Shown here piece after piece: positions 19,901-30,129 of a DNA stretch of 64,000 nucleotides (the first letter of the stretch is position 1; every line of letters starts with the position of its first letter). A model generated the notes under the pieces. The model had not been told where the DNA came from and ran no database searches. It saw nothing but the letters and a program-made list of their open reading frames with translations. The position numbers were made by a program, and so were the translations under genes. The stretch is from Metaphire vulgaris (lineage: Eukaryota > Annelida > Clitellata > Crassiclitellata > Megascolecidae), in assembly GCA_018105865.1 (NCBI GenBank), contig JACLAT010000047.1:399001-463000 (forward strand). The letters are read 5' to 3'.

Positions 19901-21069
19901 AGAACAATTTTATCTTCAGCAGATCTTAATAAACTGCGAACAATGTCAACACGTTCAATTTCTGCAGGGGTCATAATGAATTGTTCTCTGCTGTTGTTTT
20001 CGTCGAAGTCCAGAAAGAGTTTATGTAAATCCAATTTTAATAAGCTGCGAACGATGTCATAGCGTTTATTTTCACAAGCAAGCATCAAAAATGTTTCTCC
20101 GTTTTTGTTTCTACTATTTAAATCAATACAATTTTCGAGAAAGATCTGAAGAAGTTCGTCTATTTGGCTGCAGTGTCTTGGCTTTATTTTACAAACGGTT
20201 TCAAAAATTGTCTCATTCAGAAAATTCAAAACATTTGCATTGTATTTAATGGATTTTAATAAAAGTTTTAGTGTTTTTGTCTTTTCTGAAGAAATATCAG
20301 CTTCCAAATATTCTGCCACATTTTGGTCAAGAATATTTTGACCATCTTCATTAAATCCGCGAATAAAACGGTCATCACTAAGCAGCAGATTCTCCATTTC
20401 GTAATGATCATAGTGTTGCGCTATAGTAACAGCCTTTAACCAAACCGACTGAGTGATTAAGTCTTTTGAATGGAATTTTGTTTCAAAACCAGCTTTGAAT
20501 TCCTTTGGTGGAGGGCCTTCGATTAGATCATCCTCAGGAGATTGCATTTCCATTTGCTCGTATTTATGATTATGATGATCATTAAGAATATCGGTCTTTG
20601 CGCGACAATATAGAACTTCGAAATTGGATTCTTCTGGAGTAACATAGGCTTTGACTCTCTTAGTGTCACCCCTTTTAACTGCTCTTAAAAATAAGTTCTC
20701 TATTATTTCTGCATTGTTTGACTGTTTAGCGATCGAAAGAGCAGTTTCTCCGTTTTCATCTGCGCGACAAAGTAGAACTTCGAAATTGGATTCTTCTGGA
20801 GTAAGATAGGCTTTGACTGTTTTAGTGTCACCCTTTTGAACTGCTCTTAAAAACAAGCTCTCTACTATTTCTGCATTGTTTGACTGTTTAGCGATCGAAA
20901 GAGCCGTTTGTCCGTTTTCATCTCTAGCGTTGATGTCTACTCTTTCGCCGTCATAATCTCTCCATTGCAATATTTTACGAACAGCAGCGACGTTTCCAGT
21001 CTTACATGCAATAATCAGCGCCGTTTGTTTGGGTGAATTTCTTTCAGGCCTACTCGTTCTATTCCCCAT
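16924..21069 (-). CDS. Ankyrin-repeat protein fused to a cGAS-like (Mab-21) nucleotidyltransferase
   Basis: A single long open frame. I choose the Met at 21069 because MGNRTS fits the N-myristoylation rule (Gly2, Ser6); an upstream in-frame Met at 21150 gives a poor 27-residue extension. Length is 1381 aa. Residues about 10-1130 are ankyrin repeats (GxTAL....., DVNARNKNGRTALHWA and others), with a 54-aa repeat present twice near the N-terminus and a roughly 210-aa module present twice around 220-640. The C-terminus is a nucleotidyltransferase: GS at 1187-1188 in VGSCNEGT, E1200 and D1202 in DEFDF, and third acidic residue D1318 in SVDIVP. These match the G[S].. E.D ... D metal-binding set of cGAS and cGAS-like receptors, so catalysis is possible in principle. 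The domain is cut after ARISFS by a local rearrangement; its remaining part is at 16167-16721. By family knowledge these enzymes make cyclic dinucleotides on sensing nucleic acid; ligand and product here are unknown. A decayed paralogue is at 28965-29898. Confidence 0.8.
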   Translation of the reverse strand: MGNRTSRPERNSPKQTALIIACKTGNVAAVRKILQWRDYDGERVDINARDENGQTALSIAKQSNNAEIVESLFLRAVQKGDTKTVKAYLTPEESNFEVLLCRADENGETALSIAKQSNNAEIIENLFLRAVKRGDTKRVKAYVTPEESNFEVLYCRAKTDILNDHHNHKYEQMEMQSPEDDLIEGPPPKEFKAGFETKFHSKDLITQSVWLKAVTIAQHYDHYEMENLLLSDDRFIRGFNEDGQNILDQNVAEYLEADISSEKTKTLKLLLKSIKYNANVLNFLNETIFETVCKIKPRHCSQIDELLQIFLENCIDLNSRNKNGETFLMLACENKRYDIVRSLLKLDLHKLFLDFDENNSREQFIMTPAEIERVDIVRSLLRSAEDKIVLDIDAVDNSGETALMKAKRNNDSKIVGALLGKTIISAVKDENEDAMLKDDHYLLEFNEYEITTFYEVVAEYLEYSILVGNMKRAEILLKFWKFNAKVLNLQNETIFEIVCKIKPEYNYKIDGLLQILLQNGLDLNGSNKNGETFLILACKYKHIDIVRSLLDLASHGFVLNIEAVDNSGKTALMKAKEKNLYEIVLALLKFKFISAVKDKISDIVKSILPEFCNTLDISLKSWNTDQTIDSKSLSLKVNWEKKSDVWLEAVYIAMGNDTNHSDEILKLLLDYDILLSQEIETGHLSFYRLIHGSKVGDDRRLRLFELLLKSGNIDVNARNKNGRTALHWAQEINWAEVGKLISLLIHYGADVNRKDNEGRTALMPISKKWGRARSPALQKILEEAGTLVSLDAVDCDGRTALMHAILLHRSHDVELLLDKGASVNLSDHLGFTALHYALHININEDFEFPRNYEELKKIKNIKQMVILFEAERHEGYIGRDTDWSDERSEIVEMLLGRSDIDVNALSFEKFSPLDIVEGKNSEIPSSIKDSLKKKGAVLNAFRETESPSTSDYFHLDFTCKLTLKQIFKMVKTFGSLHSSFDKGKFQSLIEASKEQIVSGKDEQGRTALHLVAISFYDVPTARYPYEMDLMKTIIVDKLISLGCSVNETDNFGRTPLHYANKTFWELLISKGADASIKDKDGNYAIHQTSEGSGAVTTITDEKDKTYFVRLMNNRQMNISVLWPDSQNRASEVNLKTEVEAQWENGKYAFRHPLVEEITKEVISFMDAIAKEIKRLDPRFEIKPILVGSCNEGTRLDKPDEFDFCFFLTKISELCEVSLSPELPTGFVRLKRRPTKADETSDFDSFFRKNGILNTVKINRQFTTILCDTLVNIERQQNFEWIFGLSEKDSCIYDDIKKVFSIKMIKPLIFFTVDEISVDIVPCIHIDDWWPDEAISNVSDDIKKFGCNLIFAGSQELYPWVPYSESCARISFSNAMRVIVEA

Positions 21070-21379
21070 GTCAAAGCCTCTCCGTTTACGATATCGTTTA
21101 TATTGGAAGTCGGCGCAATTCGTGTATTTTATATTCGTTGCAACGTACAAGTGAAGACCCGATCTTTAAAAAATATTTAGATATTACATAATATAGGCCT
21201 ACACAAATATTTTACTTTACAAAAAGAATATTATTTAACAGAATACGATATTCAAAACTGTGTATTTTGCGTTTTCCTCCCAATACCTTTTAGCTACTTG
21301 AATGAATTTAACGTATTTTAGATTCTTTAGAAAGTAAACTTCTTTGGGATACTACAGAAAGCACAAGAAGTTCAGAATC

Positions 21380-21760
21380 CAGTGTTTATGCACCCTATTC
21401 CCTTTAAAATGCATTTGTTTCTGTCACACAAAAAGACTACAGATAAAATGCTAGAAATTGGATACCCACCACATTTAGTACATCTTCTACTTCAAATGCA
21501 CAAGAAACAACAGGCAAAAGTTAAAGTTGCAGGTACACCATCCGAACAGTTCAAGATAACAAAAAAGATGTCAGACTAGGTCGTGCAATTGCACCATAGC
21601 CTATTTGTTCAATATACTGGCTGAAATGGAAACCTGAGAAGAATTTGACGGAGGAATCGCATTATCATGGAGTAGAATTACAAACTTCAGATATACAGAT
21701 AACATCATTCTTCTGGCTGAAACTGCAGAAAAGTTACAGGAATTACACTGTGTCTAGAAA
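21380..21760 (+). pseudogene. LINE reverse transcriptase fragment
   Basis: Reads MLEIGYPPHLVHLLLQMH then AKVKVAGTPSEQFKI in one frame. After a frameshift come residues like IALSWSRI and RYTDNIILLAE, a mutated form of the F.YADD..L.A catalytic motif. Frameshifted and truncated at both ends. Confidence 0.75.
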
Positions 21761-22049
21761 TAACTGGTTCCCCTAAACTGTTTGTAATAACAGGCGTAAA
21801 CCTGCATGGAATTACATAAAAATTATATGCTAAAACTAGCAAAACTGAGCAGTTTCATGTGATTATGAAGCAAGATGTCTAAGAAAGTTCTAAATGACGT
21901 CACTCAAATATTCCAGTTGCCTTTTCGTTTACGTCAATTCTGGAAATAAAGGCGTTCGAATGAGATATTCAAAGTGTTTCAAACTGTTTCGCATATGAGT
22001 GTTGTAAAGTGCTCTTGACTTTGACCTCCTGTCATGCTTATTGCACTAT

Positions 22050-22560
22050 ATAAGTTGTCAATTATAAATAGATAAATAAAGTGTCCTCCTTTCGCTCGCA
22101 TGCATTTGCACAGTCGACACCGTCACTGGCAGCCGCGTTAGACGCACTCCTGCTAAATTCCCAAAATTTCGTAATCCGCAGGAATGAGATCTGGACTATT
22201 TGGAAGCCAATTTGCAGGACCAATGCAGTCTGGTGTCTCAGCTGCCAGCAGTGCAACCATATCACGAGCACGATGGGCTGGTGCGTTGTCCTGCTGGAAG
22301 GTTAAGAATTGTTCGAACACAGAATTAATGACCGGCAGGAGATGCTCTTTCAGCAGCGTGTTTCGGTAGTACTCACCATTGATCTTTATACCAGGGTCTA
22401 TGAAAATCGATTTGGGGACCCAAGTGCCGAAACACCGACAGATACCATGAGGGATTTGGAAAACGTCGGACGTGTACGCAGAGGACGTGGGCATCAATAA
22501 CGACGTCATTTTCCGTCACATATATACGTCGTAATGGACAAAGAAAGTTTTGACCGCTTT
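22050..22560 (-). pseudogene. Mariner-type (DD34D/E) transposase fragment
   Basis: Minus-strand translation contains INGEYYRNTLLKEHLLPVI, FQQDNAPAHRARDMV and LPNSPDLIPADYEILG. These are the second catalytic Asp (QQDNAPAH) and third catalytic block (NSPDLxPxDY) of mariner transposases. Only about 120 residues remain, without terminal repeats I can identify. Confidence 0.85.
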
Positions 22561-22689
22561 GGGGAAAAAGTAAAATTTCTTAAACGGCTTTATTGATTCA
22601 AGTGAATTGAAGCATCCTTAACAGTAACAGATGTTAGTACATGCCGATAGAATGTTGTGTAAATCCATTCATGTTTACGCCTGTTATTA

Positions 22690-23460
22690 AAAAATATTTA
22701 GGGGCCAGTTATTTCTGGACACAGTGTAGTAGATCTGTGGCGATCCCGGCTCGCGGTCTCGTCGCGCGGCCGGCGGTCGGGCGGCCCCCAACGCTCCCTC
22801 GGTTTCCCGATCGCCATCTGCTGCCGACTCTGCCTGATCGACGGCGTCTGTACGTTTTTTCGGTTCACCGACATCAGATGAGGTGTCCGCGGCTGTCGGG
22901 CAGGCCGCATACTGAGGATGACTGCTCCTCAACATAGGGTTTTGATTTTCCTCGTCTGACGTCTCTCTGTCTGTCCTGTCTCCTGCCTCGTCCGAGAGAC
23001 CCTTTATCTGGCTCCCCTTATCGCTGGCCACCGCTTGGTCTCGGCGCCTTAAGCGATTTCTGTACGTATTTTTCGTCACCTGTTTCGACTTGGTGCCACG
23101 TCTCTTCATTCTCGGTAATATAACCGTCTTCCGCTCTTTTAAAGACAGGCGGCATTGTCTATCCTCTGTTGCGGCTTCTTAGCACGCTTGTTCCCTTCTG
23201 CTCTCGCTTCTAGACGGGCAGCGGCGTCTATTTGATCCCTTCGCGTTTACACAAAAAACCGGGCCTGCCGTGCTTGAACGGTGGTCCACTCTCTTTCCTT
23301 GACGGTCATTTCACCCAAACTGACTCCCCGCGCCCCGACAGGCGGGCGTCTGTCTCTTTCCTTGGCTCAGAGTTGACCTCCTGGGCACTAACGCGACCTC
23401 AGGTAAGCGAGTTTCATCACAGCCAAAACTTATCTTCACTGACAGTGCGCTGAGACTCGG
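22690..23460 (-). other. GC-rich decayed coding-like block, unidentified
   Basis: GC-rich against AT-rich surroundings. Minus-strand frames give lysine/arginine-rich and charged peptides (MTVKEREWTTVQARQARFF, then DQIDAAARLEARAEGNKRAKK, then MKRRGTKSKQVTK and a DEAGDRTDRETSDEEN stretch) separated by stops. The order and composition resemble a broken transposon-encoded basic protein, but I do not recognise a family. Confidence 0.35.
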
Positions 23461-23621
23461 TCTACAGCGACTTTATAAGACACAAATGCAGCGTCCTCAT
23501 AGTTGTTGGCTTATTTATTTATTAATAAACCAAACAACAATGAAACAATGGCTACAGTGGCAACACTGGAAACACGGACAAAGACGCGTTAGCTACATAG
23601 GTTTATTATAATACACTAGAT

Positions 23622-24284
23622 GCCGTCTATCTATGGCAAAGTCAGGCCAAAGTTGAAGCCAGTTTGCATGGATGGTGTGTCAAGAAATGTTTACCCCGCA
23701 GATATCTTGAAGACCTCATAATTCTTTAGCGCTATCATATTTATTTGAGGGCAGCGCCTACTTAGATATGGACGACGTCACCGCTTTAATATGGTGTACC
23801 ATAGTTGCTTTAAATGTGTTCCGTTTGATCTTTTACTCATCTTTTCCACAATTCTTATTCGTGCCAATTAATTTCCGAATATAAATACTATAATCGTATC
23901 GTAAAAGTAGATTTTTAGGTCGATTATTAGTTGAGTTTGAAGCCGTTTTGTGCAGTGCTAATTTCTACGACTATAAGCCTATGTTACTATGTGACCTATG
24001 TCTATGTAATTTTCGAAGGCTCATTTGCGGCAGCGACTGCGCATTGCGCAATGTCGCCGCATTTCGCATAAATCGGATGATCAATTTATTCTAAACACAA
24101 TATTTAAACAACTGGTCCACATTAAATAAGTTAAACGGCTAAACGATATCCATACCAACAGTGTACCAAAATTTTAAAGATTTCTGCAGGGTAAACATTT
24201 CTTGACACACCATTCATGCAAACTGGCCTCACTTTCTGATACCATAGACTCTGTCTTGTGATATTAAAGTCTATGGTTAGCTAG
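23622..24284. mobile_element. Inverted-repeat element
   Basis: The arm at 23658-23701 (ccagtttgcatggatggtgt, then gtcaagaaatgtttacccc) is repeated inverted at 24183-24228 with few mismatches; weaker pairing extends outward to the ctatgg borders. No coding capacity inside. A non-autonomous DNA element is likely. Confidence 0.65.
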
Positions 24285-24527
24285 ACGCACTCCGGCCAGC
24301 CAAAATAACAAGCGTCAACGGAAATGCAATCGATAACCTTTTGATACGTCAAAATGAAACGATAAGCTTTTTAGCACTTTATCAAACTCCATTGCTCATT
24401 CGTTTTCAATCGCTGCGCTTTAACTCTATCGCTTCACAATATATGCAACCGGACCGCGAATACAAGATCTCATATCCATAACAGAAAAATTTTGGAGTTT
24501 GTGATCCGTTTTACATGAATTAAAACT

Positions 24528-24560
24528 TAATTAATTAATTAATTAATTAATTAATTAAGT
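24528..24560. repeat. (TTAA)n microsatellite
   Basis: Eight perfect ttaa/aatt units, self-complementary. Confidence 0.9.
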
Positions 24561-24834
24561 ACAAATATGCATTATTAATGAACGCTAATTAATTAGATTA
24601 GATTAAATTATTAACTAACAAGTTTATAAAATTAAGCAATCTTTAATAATAATAATTAGAAAATAATTAATAATAGGCTATTAATGCTTGCTATACGTGG
24701 CGTTCGCCACAGATCGACTAGGCAAAGTAGGCCTAACCCAGGAATACAATATTTGCATAAATATCTGGTACGAATTTCGGTTTTACATTCCGCGTCTTCT
24801 GTGATTACTGATACTAGATAAACAAAGCTTGTCA

Positions 24835-25240
24835 CCTGTTCTAGTTGTTTACCGTTAATATAAATGTTATGCTTCTTGTATTCGTTATCTTTGTTTTATC
24901 AGTATTTAACGGTCAACAAAGCACTGCAAAATCAATGGAAAATCCACGACATATCGATAGCCACAAAGATCAAACTATGGAAAACTCTAGTTTTGCCGGT
25001 GGCAACATACGGATGCGAGACATGGACTCTGAAAAAAGACGAGGCAAAGATCAAGGCTTTCGTGATGAAAGGATTAAGACAGATTCTGCAAATATCATGG
25101 ACACAGAAAAGATCAAATGAATGGATATTTGAGAAGGGAGGCATTGCAAGAGAATATTTAGAATTCATCAAAAGTAGAACACTGTCGTACTTCGGCCACA
25201 TCATGAGGAAAACAAGCACCTTTTTGGGAAAGTAGGCCTA
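24835..25240 (+). pseudogene. Jockey-like LINE C-terminal fragment
   Basis: Contains KLWKTLVLPVATYGCETWTL followed by an RQILQISWTQKRSNEWIF stretch and LSYFGHIMRK, the conserved region after the reverse transcriptase domain. It may be the 3' part of the element whose RT piece lies at 21380-21760, but the overlap cannot be shown. Confidence 0.8.
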
Positions 25241-25309
25241 AATGATACAAGGCAGCAAAACTAATGGAAACAAGGTAAACCCAAGATAAAATGGACTGAT
25301 AATATTGTT

Positions 25310-25612
25310 ATTGTTATTGTTCATGACAATTTATATAGCGCCGTAACATAGCAAGGGCCAAAGTCAAGGGTGCTTTACAATAAACGTGGAAACGAGATGT
25401 TGAATAGGTGCGCCTTTAACTTGTTCGCAAACTCTCCGAAGGAAGTTACGGACGACACGCAGTCCGGCAGTGAATTCCACAGTGAATTCCAATATAGTGC
25501 AATGGATTGGAAATACAATGGAAAAGGCGACCCGAATGACAAACAACAGAAAACAGTGGAACAAGCCATCTTTTATGCGGTCTACCATCGAAGCGAGGGT
25601 GGCTAAGGGCTA
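25310..25612. mobile_element. Overlapping LINE tails
   Basis: On the minus strand, residues like WNSLPDCVSSVTSFGEF then ANKLKAHLFNI are the end of an L2/CR1-type ORF, with its tail at about 25315-25370 (tatatagcgccgtaac). The + strand part near 25495-25612 matches 9860-9990. Confidence 0.6.
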
Positions 25613-25923
25613 AAGGACTAAAGGCTAAGACACTGTGGATTGACAACCTTGGAAACAATGAGAACGAGAGGGGATTTAATTGAGACTTACAAAATACTAA
25701 CAAAGTGGAATTGTTTAAGAAATGAATTGGGATACACAAACAGCACTTTTTTGTGAAATAGTTGTGGACAGGAGGAATGAATTGGACGATAAGATAGTAA
25801 TGGCTACGAGTATGAATGATTTCAAAATAAACCTCAGTAGGCTACTATAGAATACTAGATTGGAAGGGCATAACAGTGGTTCTCACACAGGGCAAACACT
25901 CTCTTGAACCACTTTAAACCTTG

Positions 25924-25985
<62 letters not shown>
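25613..25985 (+). mobile_element. CR1-like LINE 3' end with (ATT)n tail
   Basis: Closely related to the 3' end of the minus-strand element at 33030-33450: shared GDLIETYKIL, VDRRNELD and NEFKINLS coding pieces and a shared tail through ggttctcacacagggc and aaccactttaaaccttg. It is followed immediately by a (ATT)n array at 25927-25985, the usual microsatellite tail of such LINEs. 5'-truncated. Confidence 0.8.
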
Positions 25986-25987
<2 letters not shown>

Positions 25988-28330
25988 AATTTAAAAGATT
26001 CGAGGATGTTTACAGGGCCTAATTTTAGTCAACTGGTGATTGCAACTTAATATTTAGACTAGCAAATAATGAACAATAATGTTATATAAGACTCTTCTGC
26101 ATTTAGCTAAATAAGCGGACAAATAAAAATAGCAAATTACAAAATGATTTCATTCATTCATTCATATTTTGGCAACGAGGCTTTTCACCAGTTTGTCCGA
26201 GTCTTTGGAGTGCGATTGATCCGAACTTGCGCACTCCTGCAATCACCAACTCCATTATCCTCTTTCTGAAACGCTCGAAAACCTCCCCATCTGCGTCAAT
26301 TCAAATTAATAGTAGCGAGAGCACTTCTGATAACTCGTCTAGAGTAGGCGTTATATTACAATACACTTATAGACATTAATGTAAAACTTTAAGAAGTTAC
26401 TGTAACAGTTGTAATAACCGATCGAAGACAGCACTACTCGAATTGAAAATGTGCGTAAGTAAGTAAATCAGCTAAATTTCTACTGCAGTTTTAATAACTG
26501 ATGAAAGACAGATTGAAGGCAGCATAATTGGAAACGAAAATATGCGTAAGTAAGTAACTCAGCTAAATTTATATTGCGATAGCCGAAAGATTGGCTTTAT
26601 AAGTGCTAAAATCCATAATTTGTAATCCATAATCCATGGATGGCAGGGCTGTAGATGCAGATAGACATTCGCGGTGAAGTATTTCTCTAGAGGATGATAA
26701 CGAGATTTGAGGCGAGTCGAATGTAGAGCACTGGTCACCAAGCTTTTATGACGGTGGGCCGAAAACGGATTAGCTCTTTACATCTTACACCTTTATTATA
26801 AGAATGTTGTACTGTATTTAGGGCGAAAATGAAAACGAATTTCCAACTACTGCATAGTATTGGACACTTACGGTAAGTGTTGAGATAAGTTTGTTGTTTA
26901 GCCATACTTTATGTCGTGGTTTTCTGAATAAAGAGATTGTATTGTACTGAAAGAATGACGAGCGTGCGCCGAATAACCAGAACGACTGAGATTAGATATG
27001 TGTGTATCGTAAATGAGAGGCCTGTGTCAAAATGGAGACTTGGTTCTGAATGTTAGCGATCATTAAAGACCCCATTAAGTCTGATTGTTGCATTCGATAC
27101 CTTGGCAATAGTGAAACCTATCAGGGGGTAGACCGATGAATATGAACTCTGTCTCTGAAGAACTGGCGTAAACGCTTTAGACAAGTGTTCGATAGATTCA
27201 CGATACTAGGTAGACCTATAGGAGAATAATGTGAATAGCTGTCATCGGAGTAGCGGCCATGATCGCTTGAAGATGAGTTGAGACGAATATCTGAGTGCTT
27301 AAGCTGAGATACGTCGCCATTTGTCTTGACTGAACAGGTTCGAGATAATATATAGGCCCTATGATTGAAATAAAGATAGTGCTGCATTTGAAATAGGCCT
27401 ACCGAATCATACCGATAAGTGCTCTACCAAAATATGCTGATAAAGTGTATTGAATTTAGTTGATATATCGAACAGAGACAGGTGACTTGTTATGATAAAT
27501 GGCGTTACCAGTTCTGTCGCATAGGCCTCTAAGGCAACCAGAAAATTTCGTTCCAGTGATGCTTAGTTAATCAGACTGATGTGGGCTGAAAAGTGAGTTT
27601 CAAGTAAGATAGGCCTATTATCTGAAATGATAGAGAACAACGCGTTCACTGAGGTTTGAAATATTTGGCAAATTTGAAAGCACCATGTCTATTACCATGA
27701 TATGCTCTTTCTGGATAGGCAGACATTTTTGACCAGCAAATTAACATGAACCATCAGCTTACCAGACCCAAAGGATGGGAAATGTGGCTCTACTTTACTT
27801 TTCACACGGCTCGTGTGACACGTTATGAAAATCTTCCATACATACAATCGTTTCATGCGTTATCTGGTGGCCAATCATTGGGTCGAAAATCGAATCCGTT
27901 TTGGCTGTCTTAAGAATATTAGTTCCAAACGGTTAAAATCATTTTGTCACTGTTTATTGGGCTTAATTTAAACGCTAAGTGATGCGCATCCGTCTGTAAC
28001 TGAGTGTGGATGTGTGTGTGTGCGTGTGTGTATGTGTGCCCATGTGTGAGCTTTTGCCAGCGAGCGTTTTACCTGTTAATCCTCTTCTGTGGCGGTTGTC
28101 ATATGTTTGCATGTATGTGTGCTAGTATGTCTTTCTGCTCTTTGGACCCTCTTGACCGACTGTTGATTGCCGACGTTATCTTCATTAAATTACAGCTGTT
28201 GCTTTGTGTTTGCGGCGACCCAGAGATATGCATATACATCACACAGCTCCCACTAGTGCACTCTCGATGGTATAGAAACAGATAATACAAATTCTGACAA
28301 AACATCGCTTACTAAAGTACGAGAATTAAC

Positions 28331-28333
<3 letters not shown>
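25986..28333. other. Gene-free AT-rich stretch
   Basis: It holds a two-copy direct repeat of about 85 bp (26403-26575; shared gcgtaagtaagtaa and cagctaaattt) and a GT-rich run at 28005-28045. No gene is recognised. Confidence 0.5.

Positions 28334-28416
<83 letters not shown>
28334..28416. repeat. (TA)n microsatellite
   Basis: A perfect TA array of about 83 bp. Confidence 0.95.
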
Positions 28417-28417
<1 letters not shown>

Positions 28418-28964
28418 CTTATACTGTATAGGCTATAGTAGACTACTCACGGATGTGTTATTCAGTATTCTCCTAACTTCCTACTTCCCAGATGCACGGC
28501 TTCGCGGCGTTTCTTTCCGGAACACGAAACCCTACTCGTGGATTACTGTACTAGGTAGCTGGACAGTCAACTGAGGCTAGCAGAATTTGACCCGAGCAAT
28601 AATTGCAAGCTGAAAAATCCAAAATTACGTGAAAATACACAGAACGCTGTATTTCTTCGGCCCTCTGATGTAAGGTACCATAGACAGTGTGCAGTCCACT
28701 TCATTTAGTAGTCCATGCCCTGCTTCACCTCGACTGTCTCACAACGACGAGTTGCTGCGAATTGTCTTACTCTTAACACGCCGCTTAACTCAACTGCTAG
28801 TGGCCGTTATCGACGTTTTCTGTGCTCAACATCGTTATCTAATCTCTAAAACGATTACCTCGCTTGGACCAATGCCTTGGGCGTAGCCAGGAATTTGATT
28901 TTGGGGCATAATGTGATTTTTTGAGGGGGTATAAATCTTAATTGAACTGCTTTTAAAATCGGAA

Positions 28965-29898
28965 AAAATAAATGCGAACGATAGAGATGCAGATGGGAGA
29001 ACAGCACTTCATTGGGTTGAAGAGGAACAATTAATTTCATTACCCATACGCTATGGTGCAGATGTCAATAGAAAAGACAACGAAGGAAAGACACCGTTAA
29101 TTTCTATGTCAGACAGGCTGAACATAGAAACATTTCCAGTTTTTAGGACACTATTGGAAGAGGCGGGTACTATGGTGAATCTGGACGAAATGGATTGTAA
29201 TGGTCGAACGGCCTTAATGCATGCGGTAATTTTGCATCGTTCGCATCATGTTGAATTGCTCTTAAAAATAAAGGCGAATCAGCCAATTTATCCGATTATC
29301 TTGGGTTTACTGCCCTCCATCATGCCTTAGGCCTAAGTGGAAGTATTAAGGAACATTTCAAGCATCCGCGAAATTTTGAAGAATTGAAGATAATGAAAGA
29401 AATGATAATTTGCTTCAATGCAGAACACCATGCAAACCGTGTCTGGAGAAATAAAGAAAAGACGGAAGACAGAAGGAATATTGTTGAAATTTTGTTGCAG
29501 AGACAAGATATTGATATGAATTTATTCAGCATTGACAAATTTTCACCTTTGGATATAGCTGAAGTTCATATTTTAGAAATTCCGTCTTCAATTAAAGAAG
29601 CTTTGAAGGAGAAAGAAGCGGTTTTAAACGTTTTCCAGCAGACAGAATCGCAGCCAACATGCAGGTTAAATTTTAAAAATCACTAAAACGGTAACATATC
29701 ACGAATGTTTATATTTTAATAAAGAGAGATGGATTGCTTTATTCGAGACATTTAAAGATCAAAACGACCAGCATGGAAGATCAGCTCTGCATTGGGCTGC
29801 CATTTCTGTATATTATTTTGCTTGCACACGTTTAATAATAGATTTGTCTACAAAAATAGTGGATAAGTTGATCTCACTCGGTTGCAGTGTCAATGAAA
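28965..29898 (+). pseudogene. Truncated paralogue of the ankyrin/cGAS-like gene
   Basis: Starts inside ankyrin repeats (DADGRTALHW, then YGADVNRKDNEGKTPL) and follows the order of the 16924-21069 protein: EEAGTMVNLDEMDCNGRTAL, LSDYLGFTALHHA, FSIDKFSPLDIAE, IPSSIKEALKEK, GRSALHWAAIS and KIVDKLISLGCSVNETD. There is a frameshift near 29268 and another break after 29686. It is cut off at NETD, before any nucleotidyltransferase sequence. Orientation is opposite to the long gene. 5' and 3' truncation plus frameshifts make it a pseudogene. Confidence 0.85.
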
Positions 29899-30129
29899 CT
29901 GACATGTTCACATCCTTTATTGAGTTTGTAAAAAAAGTAAACATGTGAACATGTCAAATGACACAAACACAAGTACTGTACAGTATACTGGTTTTAAAAG
30001 CCAAAACAAATGTATTATGAATGTCTATCACAATATTCATGCAATGCAACATATTAAAATCTTTAGTATTACATTAGGAGAAAATATTATGAAACACTAA
30101 CAACATACAGTAATCCATTAATTATCTGT

